DNA of 17,385 nucleotides, taken from NCBI GenBank assembly GCA_003049485.1, contig PYST01000549.1:1-17385 (forward strand), in the 5' to 3' direction. The notes under the pieces were generated by a model that worked only from the letters and a program-made list of their open reading frames with translations, was not told the DNA's origin and did no database searches. Source of the stretch: Ophioceras dolichostomum. Taxonomy: Eukaryota > Ascomycota > Sordariomycetes > Magnaporthales > Ophioceraceae. The position numbers and the translations under genes were made by a program. This document shows positions 9,981 through 17,385 of this stretch, piece by piece (the first letter of the stretch is position 1; the number at the start of each line of letters is the position of its first letter).

Positions 9981-10479
9981 CTATATGTACAGAGAACCAG
10001 TTGGGCTGCGACGTCGTTTGCCAACCAAAAATACCACAAGTCCCAACCAGCCACACTCACTCGGGCAGCCGACGGGGCTACCGCCCATCGCCGATGGCCC
10101 CATGCGCCCTATCTCTGTGCCGACTTGCGATCCAAATCAAGGGCGCGTCCGATCCTCAAGTGCCCGACCCATTATCCATCCCCGGAGTCATCATCACTCT
10201 TCGAGGGGAGGTTTGCGTCTAACAGACATGCAGTGTACGTACCCATGGCATGATGAAAAGAGAGTAAGAAAAGAACGCGGAACATTAAGGAAACAAATCG
10301 CTCTGAATGAATGACCCCAGGGAGGCAGGTTAAGGAGCTGTTGTTCGCAGTAGGGTGATGACCGGGAGAGAGTGCAACGGCTGGCCACACGCGACCTGAG
10401 GCCCATGGGCCTGGCCCAGCGTTCGTTGGGGGCGCAGATCGTCACGCTTCGCGGGGGCAGTTGCACAACTCCCGAGAGG

Positions 10480-10510
10480 TTGGGTTAGGTTGGGTGGAAG
10501 GAAGGAAGGG
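10480..10510. repeat. Telomere-like TTGGGTTAGGTTGGG followed by GGAA microsatellite
   Basis: TTGGGTTAGGTTGGG (10480-10494) runs into three GGAA units and GGG (10496-10510). It lies 256 bases past the stop of the minus-strand 132-residue gene. The resemblance to TTAGGG telomere repeats is partial and may be chance. Confidence 0.6.
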
Positions 10511-10765
10511 AGGGATTGATCGATCGAGCACACACACATCCATGCCCACGCCACGACAGGGTGGGCGGCGCAGCCCTTCCGTCGTCTATCGATTCCTTCC
10601 TTTCCACCTGCCCCGATTGACCTTCCGATTCCGGTCCACCAACACGGCCAACGAAAAGTTCAAGCTCCTCCAATCCAAACCAAACCCAATTGAGAGAAAA
10701 AAAATGAAGATTACAAAGACAGCGAGGACAAGAGACGGACGGATCCGTCCCTCAACCACCGCATC

Positions 10766-11164
10766 TCAGGAAAACGTCCTGTCCTGCCCGCCTGTCCTCC
10801 AATCCGGGACGCCGCCCCGACTACCGCTCGCCTTGGACAGCGACCCGAACCCAGGCATGGACGAGTACCTGTTCAGCTTCTTGCCCGGCTTGTCTTCCGA
10901 CCCGGAGGCGGAGCCGGCGCCGGTGGGCGAGGGCAGGTTATCGGTGGTGAATGACCTGGAGGGGCTGACGGAGGTCGAGGGAGACGAGGCGGCGGAGCTC
11001 GTGGAGCTGCCCGTCGCGGCGGGCGTGTTGTAGATGTACTCGCCGTCGACGTAGATCGCGTTGGAGACGAAGGTCGAGCGCCGGTTGCGCCTGCGCGTGT
11101 ACCGCTGCTCGAGCCGGAAGAGCTCGATCTTGGCTTGGATGCGCTCGATGAACCCTGGAGCCAT
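10766..11164 (-). CDS. Conserved fungal orphan protein, 132 residues
   Basis: Single-exon protein of 132 residues. The N-terminal 45 residues look like a conserved core: an amphipathic helix with alternating charge (from about residue 4 to 22), then a very basic patch RYTRRRNRR (residues 21-29), then STFVSNAIYVDGEYIYNTP. I recognise this type of N-terminus from small uncharacterised proteins of filamentous ascomycetes but know no function. The remainder is Ser/Gly/Pro-rich and probably disordered, with possible phosphorylation sites, for example RYSSMPGFG near residues 99-107. No signal peptide or membrane span. The start is convincing: the leader just before the ATG is a CAACAACATCAACAATAAAC run, an unstructured A/C-rich leader typical of fungal genes, with A at -3. 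The basic patch could bind nucleic acid or acidic lipids, but this is a guess. Confidence 0.8.
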   Translation of the reverse strand: MAPGFIERIQAKIELFRLEQRYTRRRNRRSTFVSNAIYVDGEYIYNTPAATGSSTSSAASSPSTSVSPSRSFTTDNLPSPTGAGSASGSEDKPGKKLNRYSSMPGFGSLSKASGSRGGVPDWRTGGQDRTFS

Positions 11165-13477
11165 GTTTATTGTTGATGTTGTTGTTTCTCTAGTGTAGGA
11201 TCTTGGTCTAGTTTATGGAGTTGGAATTCGTGGATGTCGAGGACGAGCGAGATCTCGGTTCGAGGAGTAGGAGAGAGAAGAGAGGAATGGGTTTTCGTCT
11301 GAAGCAGAAGAAGTGAGGGAAGATCGATCGGCGCGTGGGGAATTATGCGTATGCGTGTGTAGTAGAGAGACGAGACGGTCCGGAAGCTTGCTTGCTCGGG
11401 CATACGTCTTGTGATTTAGTGGATGGGACGGCGTGAACCGCACGGAAGTATGCGCTATGCTTAAAAAGCCGCTTTCTCTTTTCGTAGGTGGCAGGTCGCG
11501 ATTCGTCGCACAGATGGACAGCCGCTTGGAGATGTTTCAGAACCAAGTTCTTCAATGGGCGGCGGGCGAATGGGATCGATCCACGACGGGTTATGCTTCT
11601 GTTTTGGCTGAGGTGTGTTTTGTATCTGCCCAATTGGATGCGAGCGGTATACAGGAATCTAGTCGTAGCAAAAAGAGAGGAAAAAGAGACGACAAAAGGA
11701 GTGGGAGCTCTGTGAAGAGGTTTATTATTGAGTTTTCGAGGGGAACTAGAGACACATATCCAGATAGTCTCCTTGGTGAGGCTAGTATGGCCGACGGTGG
11801 TGGTTGGGGGATAAAATCGACCGAGGGGTGGTGCTGATGGTGGTGGTGTGGGAGGGGAATGCGAAAAGAAGAGGCGGCGAAAGAGAAGAAAAGGAGAACC
11901 TGAAAGGATGGTGCGACCATTCAAGGTTCATGCTCACTGCTCACACTTGCACTGGGCCATCGCAATGGGACTTTCTTCAATCCTGCATGAACCAGGGTCC
12001 ACCCCCACTTCATCCACGAGTGCAAGCAAGGAAGGTCGACTCGTGGGGAGCATGCTAGAGCCGATTTAGGCTTCGCGTGCTGGATTACTCGCTAATTGAC
12101 CCACTGATTTATTGGTTGGGAAGAGATGGAGAGGGAGCCAACTCTCCGTGCAGTTGCCTCGACCGAGGCCGAGCGTCCTAAAAAGACTCATGCAGGTCTT
12201 CCTACTAGATAAAGCACTTAGCCGTACGCTGCAGGAGGTCTTGCACGATCGAGGGACCACAAGCGAAAAAAAGAAAGAAAAAAGGAAAAATTGCTGATAG
12301 GTTGCACTGCTTTGATGTGCTCAATGTGCTCACTGCAACTGCAATGGACAGGGGAGAGCTCCACTCTCGCGTGGTCTCTTTCAGGCTCGCTCCGGTCGGC
12401 GTCCGTGTCCCTCATCAGAGGTTACATCGCTCACCTGCAAAAAAGGGGCGCTACGACGCAGGGGTGGAGGAGAATGCAACCGGGGCAAAAATGGAAGAAA
12501 GAGATTTTTTTTCTTCCTTCCTTCTTCGACAAAAACTGGGGGGGAATGGGAATGGAAATGGTTCGTCGGGAGGGGCACTCAACGACGGAGACAGACGGGA
12601 AGGAGAAGCAGCTCTTCGTCAGAAGGGCGGCAGGGGCGGCAGGAGAGCGGGCGAGCAAGGAAGTGAGAGAACGACGGCCAGGAAAAGCTCCAGGCTAAAA
12701 CACGAAAGAGGCGCAAGCCACTTCAGCAAAGCGTTGAGCTTGTTTCTGCTTTGGGCGAACAGACAAGATCGACGGCTTGTCTTTTCCCTCGATGGCCCGA
12801 GCCGTCGAGGTCAAAACCTGCTTGCTTGACAGAACCCAAATTGCGGTGGCGTTTTTAGCTATTAACGAGGTATTCCTAATTCCGTTGGATTGATTTGATC
12901 ATTCTCGCGCATTTTGTGGATCGGGGATTTTCACAGGGCTGCGCCCATCGTCCGCCGCTTGGGCCACACACCTCCAAAGTCCAGTTGTCCTCCAAAACGG
13001 GGTGCAGATTTCGTGTGAGATTTTCTTGGTTCATGATCTCACAGTCGCATGCCGTCGCCATCCGCGGAATTGCGGATGTCATGCCCTATTTCCCCGATCG
13101 ATGCGAGTCAAATTGAGCCCCTTTATTATTCCCGCATAGACGAAGGAAGTACTCGAGTGCGCTTCGCTTCTCGCGGGGGCAGCAGACGCTATCTTCCTGT
13201 CAGACTGATGATGCTCACCTGCGAGAAAACCCTTCTGCCACACCTCAGACACAAACAGATAACACGCTAACGCCGTAAATTGATGTTCCTTGAAAGAAAA
13301 TATGCATAGTAATACGGTCTCCCATCATGGATCCCTGATCAATGCTAATCCCGGAGATCGCGGGGGAGGACTGGGTCCGGACGAGACTCGATTGGCTCGA
13401 CGATCCGATCCGAAACGTCGGTCCAAACGGTACGCACCCCGCAGCCCCAGCTTTGTCACTTTGCTTTCCCGCTGTCA
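11165..13477. other. 2.3 kb spacer between two minus-strand genes
   Basis: The left part (about 11165-11500) is the leader and promoter of the 132-residue protein; on its coding strand it is CT-rich and CA-rich. The right end (about 13300-13477) is the 3' flank of the zinc-finger gene. Between them I see no supported gene. There are an A-rich tract (about 12265-12292) and a T/C-rich tract (about 12505-12530). The frames at 11433-11837, 12291-12829 and 13245-13763 have no family features and several start at non-ATG codons. Confidence 0.5.
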
Positions 13478-14520
13478 TCAAGCACCGATGAGGAGCCTTC
13501 GGCGCAGCATCTCGCCGACCCGGGTCTGAACGGTGTCGAATCGCATGAGCCCACACGACTCGCTCTCGAGATGGTTCACGAATCCCGCAAGAGTCTTGAA
13601 CTCGGCGCGGCACGACGGTTTCGGGCAGTGGTACAGAGCTTGCCGGTCTGACGAGAAAGCGCGGGCGAGGCTGGGTCAGTTTGGTCGTTAAACGTACAGC
13701 CTTACAGAGGTCGCAGGAACACACGTGGGGTTGGGAGACGAGGAAGAGTAGCAAGAACGTCAAGAGTAAGGTGGCAAGATGAAAACCTACGGGTGGGCGA
13801 GTTGAGGTGCTGGTTCAGCGCGGTCAGCGAGCCGAAGCCGCGGTGGCAGATGTAGCACTCATACGCCTTCCCATTCCACGTGCGGCCCGTGGCCTGGTAC
13901 TTGGTCGAGCCGGTCCACCCGAGAAGGTTCTTGGTGATGGTGCCGGCCGTGTCGCGCGAGCGGATGAGGCGGTAAACTTCGTCACGGTTGAGCTTTGGTG
14001 CCTTCGGGCAGGCGCTGGACTCGAGGTGGTGCGCTACGCCCGTGGCGGTCGTGTATGACTTCGAGCAGAAGGGGCAGAGGATGTTGCGGCCACGGTGAAG
14101 TTGGGAGTTCAGGTGCTTTTTGGAGACGACAGTTCGCAGGTTAGCAGACGCCATGAGCGAGGCGCGGAGTGATGGGGATTGGGGTCTCCGTGGGCAGCAA
14201 TGGAGGGGCGGCCATACCTGTTTGATGTTGTTCTGGTTCTGAAAGTACCGGTCGCAAGGAGCACAGTAGTAGTGGTCGTCGATCTCATGATTCTTCCGGT
14301 CTGCCTCTATCCAGAAAGTGAAGATGCAGACGCTGCACCCGAACTCGAAGTGGTTATTCGAGGCCTCATGGTCAAACTGGTCGACCTGCTCGATGAACCT
14401 TGCGGGGCAGCGATGGCACTTCCATGGCTTGTGCGGCCGGTGGCCGCTGAGCGCGCAATGACGCCGGAGGGACGCCGCGGTCTCGAAGACCGTTTCGCAA
14501 CTCCAACACGTGCATGCCAT
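13478..14520 (-). CDS. Seven-finger C2H2/C2HC zinc-finger protein, three exons
   Basis: Exons 14520-14218, 14115-13791 and 13647-13478 join to 265 residues. Seven zinc fingers can be read: C5/C8/H21/H27, C35/C38/H51/H57, C62/C65/H78/H83, C86/C89/H102/H108, C115/C118/H131/C137, C188/C191/H204/H210 and C217/C222/H235/C241. The fifth and last are CCHC variants. Between fingers five and six is a conserved segment with DEVYRLIRSRDTAGTITKNL (residues 146-165) and LGWTG. Intron 1 (102 nt, GTATGG, GCTAAC branch) cuts finger 4 between Q101 and H102 and has no in-frame stop. Intron 2 (143 nt, GTAGGT, CTGAC branch) splits the codon of H210, so the last His of finger 6 exists only after splicing. The frame is restored exactly by both splices. 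It matches a known Pezizomycotina family of multi-finger proteins of unknown target; nucleic-acid binding in the nucleus is inferred. It is divergent from the aminotransferase gene. Confidence 0.93.
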
Positions 14521-14785
14521 AGTAGCGGAGTTGGGAGAGTAGGCGGGACCGATTCAAGCTTGCGGCCGACAATTGGGTGTCCGCCGTCTATACATGTAGA
14601 TACCAGCTTGTCTGGGATCCTGGGGATGATGGTGTCGACTTGAGGCGAAGAATGGAGCCCCGGTTTCCCTATTGTTTTCCTTGATCAAAGTCACCCACAA
14701 CTTCCACGGCGAGGTGAATGAAGAGCCGCACGGACCACAGAGCTTTCGTCCGGGCGGCAGGTCCGACCGGACGACAAACGGAGAA

Positions 14786-14949
14786 CCATTGTGGGGCGAA
14801 TCGGCCGCCCGAGTGGGCGTCATGTCGTCGGTACCAACGCCCGCCACGCATTCACTCAACGACCTAGCCACGAGAAAGTCAGGGGATGCGCCTGAGCAAG
14901 TTTGCGGCAATTCTAATTCTACTCTCAGATAATATGCTGCCATTGTGGG
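14786..14949. repeat. Pair of direct CCATTGTGGG 10-mers
   Basis: Copies at 14786-14795 and 14940-14949, 154 bp apart, inside the divergent promoter region. They could be a regulatory element or coincidence. Confidence 0.4.
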
Positions 14950-15061
14950 CCCCGAGAAACGCCGATAACGCCGAGTATGATGGATCACCACAATCTCTAG
15001 CGGGGCTTTCACAGCCCTCATCAATCATCAGCCATAGGCCCGCCGCCATTCACATCAACTT

Positions 15062-15067
15062 TATAAG
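15062..15067 (+). promoter_or_regulatory. TATA-like box of the ACC-synthase-like gene
   Basis: TATAAG preceded by CTT, 98 bases before the ATG at 15165 and 137 before that at 15204. If transcription starts 30 or more bases downstream, the ATGs at 15076 and 15088 would lie at or before the transcript end, favouring 15165 or 15204 as the start. Confidence 0.4.
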
Positions 15068-15203
15068 GAAACAGCATGCCTGACGCCATGGAGACGGTAA
15101 GTCTATCACGCTTGCACGCTTCGAAGATACGCCGTTCCTAACGGTCGAGCAATCGGTAGACGATATGCGAGCCACTCTTCCCGACCCATCCCACCCTGAA
15201 ACG

Positions 15204-16756
15204 ATGCTGTCTCGACGCGGCGTGGAAACGGTCGAGCTGCTGGATACGCCCTGGTGCTTTGTACCACCGTTCAGTAAATACGACGCGGAGACGAATCCAG
15301 AAGGCTTTATCTCGTTTTCAACGGCGGAGAACGTACGGGAGTCTACGAGCATCCCTTTTCTCCCCCGGACTTGATTTAGTCGAGCAGTCTGCTGATTTAC
15401 GGAAGCTGATGGCTCCATCTAGTTTCTCGTTCAACAAGAACTCGAGGAGTTTGTCAACAAAGTACTCGAACAACATACGCCCCGTCACCCCTGTATGAGC
15501 CACAGCCGAAATGTCTCTATTGACACGCCCAACCCTTTCTCCAGGTCCACATCCCCCGCTCGGCCTTCAGCTACAGCTACACCTGCATCACAAGCGGTTT
15601 CTCTGGACTCCTTGCCGCCCACCTCAACGAATTCTTCCACCCACATGTCCCCCTTACTGAAGCGGACATCCTCTGCACCGCTGGTGCGACTGCACTGCAC
15701 GAGGTGCTGGCCTTCGGCCTGGCAGACCCCGGTGACGGTATCCTGCTCAGCAGGCCCGTGTACGGTCGGTTTGAGATCGACTTTGGCACAAAGGCCGGCG
15801 TGCATGTCATATACGCGGACACGACAGCCGAGAACTGCTTTGATGCCGCCGCAGCGATCCCGGCGTTCGAGGAGGCGCTGGCGAGAGCCAAAGTAGATGG
15901 AGTGACGGTTAAGGCTCTGTTGGTGGTGAACCCACACAATCCGCTGGGTGAGTTTCTGAAAATTACCTGGCCGCGGCTGGATCTGATGATCGCTGACGAT
16001 GGTTGTAGGTCGCTGCTACCCACGAGAGACCCTCACAGCGCTCATGAAGTTCTGTCAGCATCATCAAATCCACTTCATCAGCGACGAGGTATATGGCGCT
16101 TCGGTGTTCCAGTCTGGGGAGCCGGATATATACCCCTTCACCTCTGTCCTGTCGATCGACAACAGCTCGGACCTCGACCACCACATCGACGAGCGTCTCC
16201 TCCACGTCATCTACTCGATGAGCAAAGAATTCGCATCCGCCGGCCTCCGCATCGGAGCTCTCATCACCCGCTCCTCCGAGCTCCAGCGAGTACTGTCCGG
16301 CGTCGTGCGCTTCTGCTCTCCTTCCGGCTTCTCCCTCACCATTGCGTCAGCCATGATTCGGGATCGAGAGTGGTGTCGTGGATTCATCGACCTCGGCAGG
16401 CGTCGTATCGCGCAGGCGTACCGGTTTGTCGTCAAGGAACTCCAGGAGATTGGGGTGGCTATCTTCCTGGCTCTAACGCCGGGTTCTTTATATATGTTGA
16501 TCTGTCGCCATTCCTGCCTCCTGTGTCTTCGGCAACCCCAGGGCATGAGGAGGAGAAGGGGGAGCGGCAAGGGCAGGGCAGGGAGAGGGAGTACAAGCTG
16601 GCGCAGAGAATCATGGATGCGGGTGCGTTTGTACAACCAGGGGAGGAGCACTGTCTTGCCGTAGGCTGGTTCAGGATGGTGTACACTTTCGAAGAGCACA
16701 TCGTGCAAGAGGGAATCCATAGACTTAGTAAGGCGATTCGGCAGCCGTGGCCTTAA
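15204..16756 (+). CDS. ACC-synthase-like PLP aminotransferase (class I/II), frame broken once
   Basis: Fold-type I PLP enzyme resembling 1-aminocyclopropane-1-carboxylate synthase (S-adenosylmethionine to ACC). Exons 15204-15332, 15423-15461, 15545-15947 and 16009-16756; introns 90, 83 and 61 nt. Visible: TNPEGFISFSTAEN (residues 30-43), TAGATALHEVLAFG, ADPGDGILLSRPVYGRF, the NPHNPLG Asn (N188), SDEVYG (D216, Y219), the PLP-lysine motif YSMSKEFASAGLRIG (K263) and a C-terminal GWFRMVYTFEEHI with the substrate-carboxylate Arg. Near 16455-16460 the frame shifts: upstream frame gives KELQEIGVA, downstream frame gives YLPGSNAGFF, as if one base were missing. Unrepaired, translation leaves the family sequence and stops at 16664 (about 408 residues). 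All else looks intact, so this is a fresh lesion or a sequence error. The start at 15204 matches the family N-terminus MLSRRG; 15165 is in frame, and 15076 would be joined through a 53-nt intron. Not all fungal members make ACC; the real product is unknown. Confidence 0.87.
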
Positions 16757-16924
16757 AGCCACTTAAGGTACACGTGGGGAACCATACCCTAGGGAACAAT
16801 ATCACACAAAACACAATACCCTACTGCACACTACAAAGACTGTGATCGCAATTTCGAAATCGAAACTTATGGGCGGCACAACGATGCTCACACGGCGTCC
16901 CCTCGTCCTCATCCCTGAGCATTC

Positions 16925-17249
16925 TCACGGCCTGGCTCCAGCAACTTTCTGAGCGCCAGACCTAGCAGACGACGCCTCTCCCAGAGGAGCCCCTCCTCCG
17001 GCAGTAGTAGATGGAGCGCCATCAGCATGCCCGGCACCTAGTCCACCCTTCCTCTCAGGAGCAGCCTCGTACTCCTCCCCAACGAGCCCCTCGTCCTTCG
17101 CGAAGTAGTACGGCGGCGGCACGAGGGCGACGTCCCTGCGCAGGAGGTACTTGTTCATATACCAGGGCATCTTCTCCAGATAGTACTTCCAGTGATCCCC
17201 TTTGCGCGGTGCAAGCACGGCGTCCAGCTTCTCGAGCGTCGAGTAATTT
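16925..17249 (-). CDS. Last exon of an unidentified gene (5' part outside window or unresolved)
   Basis: Minus-strand exon of about 107 codons ending at TGA (16925-16927). It begins after an ACGCAG acceptor (AG at 17251-17250), in phase with one base carried from the previous exon. The first half has the look of a conserved protein: YSTLEKLDAVLAPRKGDHW, YYLEKMPWYMNKYLLRRD, then a PPPYYF motif. The second half is Gly/Ala/Ser-rich, probably disordered. No ATG supports a start inside the exon, so it must be joined to upstream sequence. A candidate donor GTACGT at 17322 would give a 73-nt intron; the preceding exon (17323-17385 and beyond) cannot be framed from this window. The aromatic/basic segment might lie next to a membrane, but I do not recognise the family. 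It is convergent with the ACC-synthase-like gene, 168 bases apart. Confidence 0.6.
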
Positions 17250-17385
17250 CTGCGTTTCAGGGAAGGGAGAGTAAGCGAACAGCCACCCCAACAAGTTCCT
17301 GTGACGTTCTCCCCCTACGTACAAAGGAAAAATAGAGCGTTGTATTGTAAAGAGTGATGCTCTCCTAAAGAGAGGGGTCACCTCC

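Larger units (their letters stand above)
7323..10765. other. 3.4 kb gene-poor region
   Basis: No coding gene is supported. Reading frames up to 163 residues (for example minus 9236-9727 and minus 8127-8570) look random: no domains, no Kozak-supported start, no conserved motifs. It should hold the 3' flank of the Clr5 gene on the left and of the 132-residue protein on the right, so no coding promoter is required inside it. It does contain promoter-like patches: CTATAA and TTATAAG boxes near 8015 and 8058, an ACGCGT box near 8073, a CGAGTTC repeat (8153-8190) and TATATAAAAG at 9971. A non-coding RNA gene or a short intron-rich gene cannot be excluded. Confidence 0.5.
14521..15203. promoter_or_regulatory. 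Divergent intergenic region, zinc-finger gene and ACC-synthase-like gene
   Basis: A 0.7 kb region between two head-to-head genes, likely holding both promoters. Towards the + gene there is a TTATAAG TATA-like box at 15061-15067. The 10-mer CCATTGTGGG occurs twice in the same orientation (14786-14795 and 14940-14949). A frame on - at 14554-15024 has no family features. No gene is supported. Confidence 0.5.

Noticed and set aside
10461..11033. Plus-strand 190-codon frame antisense to the 132-residue protein
   Set aside because: The acidic C-terminal part is the mirror of the Ser/Gly-rich minus-strand gene; no promoter or family features.
11433..11837. Plus-strand 134-codon frame upstream of the 132-residue gene
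   Set aside because: It starts at GTG, lies in the likely promoter of a minus-strand gene, and shows no family features.
13245..13763. Minus-strand 172-codon frame over the last exon of the zinc-finger gene
   Set aside because: The zinc-finger reading through the spliced frame is far stronger; this frame reads through intron 2 and the exon in the wrong phase.
16455..16541. Possible intron (GTGGCT to CCCCAG) to explain the aminotransferase frame change
   Set aside because: It is 87 nt, so it would not change the frame, and it would delete the conserved LPGSNAGFF segment.

Overview
The window looks like nuclear DNA of a filamentous ascomycete, most likely a Sordariomycete-type Pezizomycotina fungus. 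The reasons are GC-rich coding exons, short GT-AG introns (53 to 143 nt) with CTGAC/CTAAC-like branch sites, a Clr5-domain protein (a fungal-specific family), and long gene-poor spacers with no operon structure, ribosome binding sites or bacterial features. I saw no convincing tRNA, rRNA, CRISPR array, transposon or viral gene.

Layout, left to right: (1) an intronless zeta-crystallin-type NADPH:quinone reductase on + (531-1724) with an N-terminal extension that looks like a mitochondrial presequence; (2) convergent to it, a 95-residue Cys-rich protein on - (2335-2622), probably with a spliced leader reaching to about 3363; (3) about 1.8 kb of spacer; (4) a three-exon Clr5-domain protein on + (5142-7322); (5) a 3.4 kb stretch with no supported gene (7323-10765); (6) a 132-residue fungal orphan protein on - (10766-11164); (7) 2.3 kb of spacer; (8) a three-exon, seven-finger zinc-finger protein on - (13478-14520); (9) divergent from it, a four-exon ACC-synthase-like PLP enzyme on + (15204-16756) whose reading frame is broken once near 16459; (10) the last exon of an unidentified gene on - (16925-17249) that continues past the right edge.

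The genes do not form an obvious pathway. The quinone reductase acts in redox detoxification. The Clr5 and zinc-finger proteins are probably nuclear regulators. The ACC-synthase-like enzyme stands alone, without other biosynthetic genes beside it. The only suggestive arrangement is the divergent zinc-finger/aminotransferase pair, which shares a 0.7 kb intergenic region.

The points most worth a second look are the single-base break in the aminotransferase, the two in-frame starts of the quinone reductase (likely dual targeting), the stop-free intron inside finger 4 of the zinc-finger gene, and the spliced-leader signals upstream of the small Cys-rich protein. Intron boundaries were found by eye from frame continuity and splice consensus; no transcript data were available.
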